Source: an uncultured Lachnospiraceae bacterium
GTDB lineage: Bacteria; Bacillota; Clostridia; Lachnospirales; Lachnospiraceae
Assembly: GCA_949935685.1 (NCBI GenBank)
Contig: CATLGN010000103.1
Coordinates: 1-6,376 of the forward strand
Direction: 5' to 3'
DNA: 6,376 nucleotides
Under the pieces are notes generated by a model. The model saw only the letters and a list, made by a program, of their open reading frames with translations, had not been told where the DNA came from and searched no databases. The translations under genes were made by a program, and so were the position numbers. This document shows, one piece after another, positions 4,046-6,376 of this stretch. Position 1 is the first letter of the stretch, and each line of letters starts with the position of its first letter.

Positions 4046-5824
4046 ATGAAGGTAATACGAAACAACGGTGAGGTTTATGAAGGGGATTTTTCGGAAAAGG
4101 AGGTGCAGCGTGCCTTCTGGCATACGTCGGCGCATATTCTGGCACAGGCGGTGAAACGGCTGTATCCGTCGTGCCGGTGCGGAATCGGGCCGGCGGTGGA
4201 ACAGGGATTTTATTATGATTTTGACTTCCCGGACGGATTTTCGGAGGACGATCTGCCGCGGATAGAAGCGGAAATGAAGCGAATTGTCGGCGAGGCGTTG
4301 CCCCTGGAACGGTATGAGATGACGAAGGAGGAGAGTCTCGCTTATATGGCGGGGCGTCAGGAGCCTTATAAACGGGAACTGATTGCAGAAGTGGCGGACG
4401 GAGAACGGATTACCTTTTACCGGCAGGGGGATTATGCGGAATTCTGCGCGGGTCCGCATGTGGAAAACACGGCATTGGTCGGGGCGCTCAAACTGACGGG
4501 TGTGGCGGGCGCTTACTGGCGGGGAGACGAACGGAACCGGATGCTGACGAGGATTTACGGCGTTTCCTTCCCGGAGCAGGAAGAGCTTGCAGCGTATCTG
4601 GAAATGCGCGAGGAGGCAAAGCGCAGAGATCACAGAAAGCTGGGAAAAGAACTGGGGCTGTTTACACTGATGGAGGAAGGGCCGGGATTCCCGTTCTTTC
4701 TGCCGAAGGGGACAATTCTGAAAAATCTGCTGATCGGTTACTGGCGCACGCTGCATGAGCGGGAAGGGTATCGGGAAATCGCGACGCCGATGCTGCTGAA
4801 CCGCCGGTTGTGGGAGACGTCGGGGCATTGGGCGCACTATCGGGAAAATATGTACACGACGAAAATCGACGGGGAGGATTTTGCCGTCAAGCCCATGAAC
4901 TGCCCGGGCGGCATGCTTGTCTACCGGATGGAACCGCATTCGTATAAAGATCTGCCCATACGGCTCGGCGAACTCGGAATGGTGCACAGACACGAAAAAT
5001 CGGGGCAGATGCACGGACTGATGCGAGTGCGGTGCTTTACACAGGACGACGCCCATATCTTTATGACGCCGGAGCAAATCCCGGGAGAAATCAAAGCCGT
5101 CATACGGTTGATTGATGAAGTGTATACAAAATTTGGCTTTTCTTACCGGATCGAACTTTCCACGCGGCCGAAGGACAGTATGGGAAGCGACGAAGACTGG
5201 GCGCGTGCGACCGAGGGACTGCAGAGTGCGCTGGAGGAACTGGGGCTTTCCTATACGGTAAACGAGGGCGACGGCGCGTTCTACGGTCCGAAGATCGACT
5301 TTCATCTGCGGGATTCGCTCGGCCGGATGTGGCAGTGCGGCACGATACAGCTTGACTTTCAGCTTCCCGTGCGGTTTGCGGCGCAGTATACGGGGGCGGA
5401 CGGGAAAAAACATACGCCGATTATGATTCACCGTGTTATTTATGGCTCAATCGAACGCTTTATCGGAATTCTGACGGAACACTATGCGGGGAAGTTTCCC
5501 GTATGGCTGGCGCCCGTTCAGGCGCGGATCCTTTCCATATCCGAGAAGAACGAAGCCTATGCCCGGCGCGTATATGAGCGGCTGCGCGGGCAGGGCGTGC
5601 GCTGCGAACTGGATGCCAGAGGCGAGAAACTCGGCTATAAGATCAGAGAGGCACAGATGCAGAAGGTTCCCTATATTTTGATTGCCGGGGAGCGCGAGGA
5701 ACGGGAGGGAAGGATCACCGTCAGGAGCCGGGACGGCGGTCAGGACAGTAAAAATACGCAGTCGCTGTCGCTGCAGGCGTTTGTGGAAATGGTTTCCGCG
5801 GGACAGAAGGGGGCAGAGACGTAA
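4046..5824 (+). CDS. thrS: Threonyl-tRNA synthetase (lacks TGS domain)
   Basis: This cytoplasmic class II enzyme joins threonine to tRNA-Thr using ATP. At 592 residues it is about 50 shorter than the E. coli enzyme (642), because the N-terminal TGS domain is absent; only a stub (about 1-20) precedes the editing domain. The editing site HxxxH is H26 and H30, with the CxxxH pair C134 and H138, so hydrolysis of Ser-tRNA-Thr should be intact. The catalytic core shows C286 (MNCPGG), R315 in motif 2 (VHRHEKSG), H337 (TQDDAHIF) and H462 (IMIHR); C286, H337 and H462 match the zinc ligands C334, H385 and H511 of E. coli. R471 in SIERFIG is the motif 3 arginine. The anticodon-binding domain spans about 480-575 (WLAPVQARILSI to ITVRSRDGG). 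AAAGGAG (4034-4040) lies five bases before the ATG. Expression is controlled by the T-box leader. TGS-less ThrRS enzymes are, as far as I know, common in clostridia. Confidence 0.98.
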   Translation: MKVIRNNGEVYEGDFSEKEVQRAFWHTSAHILAQAVKRLYPSCRCGIGPAVEQGFYYDFDFPDGFSEDDLPRIEAEMKRIVGEALPLERYEMTKEESLAYMAGRQEPYKRELIAEVADGERITFYRQGDYAEFCAGPHVENTALVGALKLTGVAGAYWRGDERNRMLTRIYGVSFPEQEELAAYLEMREEAKRRDHRKLGKELGLFTLMEEGPGFPFFLPKGTILKNLLIGYWRTLHEREGYREIATPMLLNRRLWETSGHWAHYRENMYTTKIDGEDFAVKPMNCPGGMLVYRMEPHSYKDLPIRLGELGMVHRHEKSGQMHGLMRVRCFTQDDAHIFMTPEQIPGEIKAVIRLIDEVYTKFGFSYRIELSTRPKDSMGSDEDWARATEGLQSALEELGLSYTVNEGDGAFYGPKIDFHLRDSLGRMWQCGTIQLDFQLPVRFAAQYTGADGKKHTPIMIHRVIYGSIERFIGILTEHYAGKFPVWLAPVQARILSISEKNEAYARRVYERLRGQGVRCELDARGEKLGYKIREAQMQKVPYILIAGEREEREGRITVRSRDGGQDSKNTQSLSLQAFVEMVSAGQKGAET

Positions 5825-5842
5825 AAAAATACCGGCAGAAGA

Positions 5843-5871
5843 TTGCATTTCCGCGCCGGCTTCGTTATACT
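5843..5871 (+). promoter_or_regulatory. Candidate promoter of rarA
   Basis: TTGCAT (5843-5848, three of six) and TATACT (5866-5871, five of six) are 17 bp apart in the 94 bp gap between thrS and rarA. A CCGGC/GCCGG inverted repeat (5832-5836 and 5855-5859) overlaps it and could be a weak thrS terminator, but the following T-rich run is poor. Read-through from thrS remains possible. Confidence 0.4.
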
Positions 5872-5918
5872 TTTAACAGGTCCCGCAGACTGATACCGCG
5901 GGGCTTTGGGAGGAAATC

Positions 5919-6376
5919 ATGGATATATTCGAATACATGCGCAGCGCCAATATGGAAAAAGAGTCGCCGCTGGCGGCAAGGCTCCGTCCCGCCACGCTGG
6001 ATGAAGTCGTGGGGCAGAAGCATATTATCGGCAAAGATAAGCTGTTGTACCGCGCCATTCAGGCGGATAAAATCAGTTCGGTTATCTTTTATGGGCCGCC
6101 GGGAACGGGGAAGACGACGCTGGCGAAGGTGATCGCACAGACGACGAGCGCGGAATTTACCCAGATTAACGCCACGTCGGCGGGCAAAAAGGATATGGAG
6201 GAAGTGGTTGCGCGGGCAAAGGACGCCATGGGCATGTACGGAAAAAAGACGATTCTCTTTATCGACGAGATCCATCGTTTTAATAAGGGCCAGCAGGATT
6301 ACCTTCTGCCCTTTGTCGAGGACGGAACCGTTGTGCTGATCGGGGCGACGACGGAAAATCCGTATTTCGAGGTGAA
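5919..6376 (+). CDS. rarA: Replication-associated recombination protein A, N-terminal part
   Basis: The frame runs off the right edge after 152 codons, roughly the first third of a protein usually around 430-450 residues. It matches RarA (MgsA), an AAA+ ATPase related to clamp loader subunits and RuvB that acts at stalled replication forks. Residues 16-33 (SPLAARLRPATLDEVVGQ) are the typical family opening. Walker A is GPPGTGKTT at 59-67, Walker B with the catalytic glutamate is LFIDEIHRFNKGQQD at 113-127 (D116, E117), and sensor 1 is GATTENPYFEV at 142-152. The start ATG is supported by GGGAGG (5908-5913) five bases upstream. The 94 bp gap after thrS contains a possible separate promoter. 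A related clamp-loader or RuvB identity is less likely because the HRFNKGQQD and TTENP motifs are specific to RarA. Confidence 0.95.
   Translation, partial: MDIFEYMRSANMEKESPLAARLRPATLDEVVGQKHIIGKDKLLYRAIQADKISSVIFYGPPGTGKTTLAKVIAQTTSAEFTQINATSAGKKDMEEVVARAKDAMGMYGKKTILFIDEIHRFNKGQQDYLLPFVEDGTVVLIGATTENPYFEV

Noticed and set aside
3800..5431. Long minus-strand frame of 543 codons opposite thrS
   Set aside because: It is a shadow of the T-box leader and of GC-rich thrS codons, with a basic, proline and histidine-rich composition and no domain. The thrS frame has full motif support.
5832..5859. CCGGC/GCCGG hairpin as thrS terminator
   Set aside because: The stem is only five pairs around an 18-base loop and no clean T tract follows, so it is mentioned only under the rarA promoter.
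5447..6275. Minus-strand frames opposite the end of thrS and the start of rarA
   Set aside because: They are shadows of thrS and rarA, both of which show diagnostic motifs on the plus strand.
1..6376. CRISPR array or insertion sequence
   Set aside because: No regularly spaced direct repeats and no transposase or recombinase motifs were seen on either strand.

Overview
The window reads as a chromosomal segment of a low-to-moderate GC Bacillota, most likely a gut clostridium of the Lachnospiraceae type. The grounds are a T-box riboswitch in front of thrS, a tRNA gene with no encoded CCA, strong AGGAGG-type ribosome binding sites, and a ThrRS without the N-terminal TGS domain. The genus is an inference; no database was consulted.

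Layout. Positions 1-110 hold no gene I can support. At 111-145 lies one copy of a ~35 bp repeat. A strong promoter (165-193) drives a tRNA-Thr(GGU) gene (206-278), followed by an AT-rich hairpin that probably ends its transcript. Next is an AT-rich two-gene toxin-antitoxin operon (458-1068) with a DUF2281-like antitoxin and a PIN-domain VapC toxin. A minus-strand gene (1219-2613) encodes an AGCS-family alanine/glycine:cation symporter. It is divergent from a LysR-type regulator (2735-3646), and their promoters overlap across a perfect TACCATA-N12-TATGGTA palindrome. The LysR stop codon lies inside a second, inverted copy of the 35 bp repeat, here part of a 70 bp hairpin (3631-3700). A promoter and a full T-box leader (about 3755-4023) then precede thrS (4046-5824). 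A truncated rarA (mgsA) gene runs off the right edge (5919-6376).

How the parts fit together. The T-box specifier triplet ACC matches the GGU anticodon of the tRNA at 206-278, and the T-box UGGA bulge matches that tRNA's U73-CCA end. The window therefore carries both a sensor of uncharged tRNA-Thr and a tRNA it can sense. The LysR/AGCS pair looks like an amino-acid uptake module with its own regulator. The toxin-antitoxin pair has a visibly different base composition and is probably an accessory insertion beside the tRNA gene. I see no clearly new multi-gene system. The least explained element is the 29-35 bp inverted repeat that brackets about 3.5 kb and forms a long hairpin at the end of the LysR gene.
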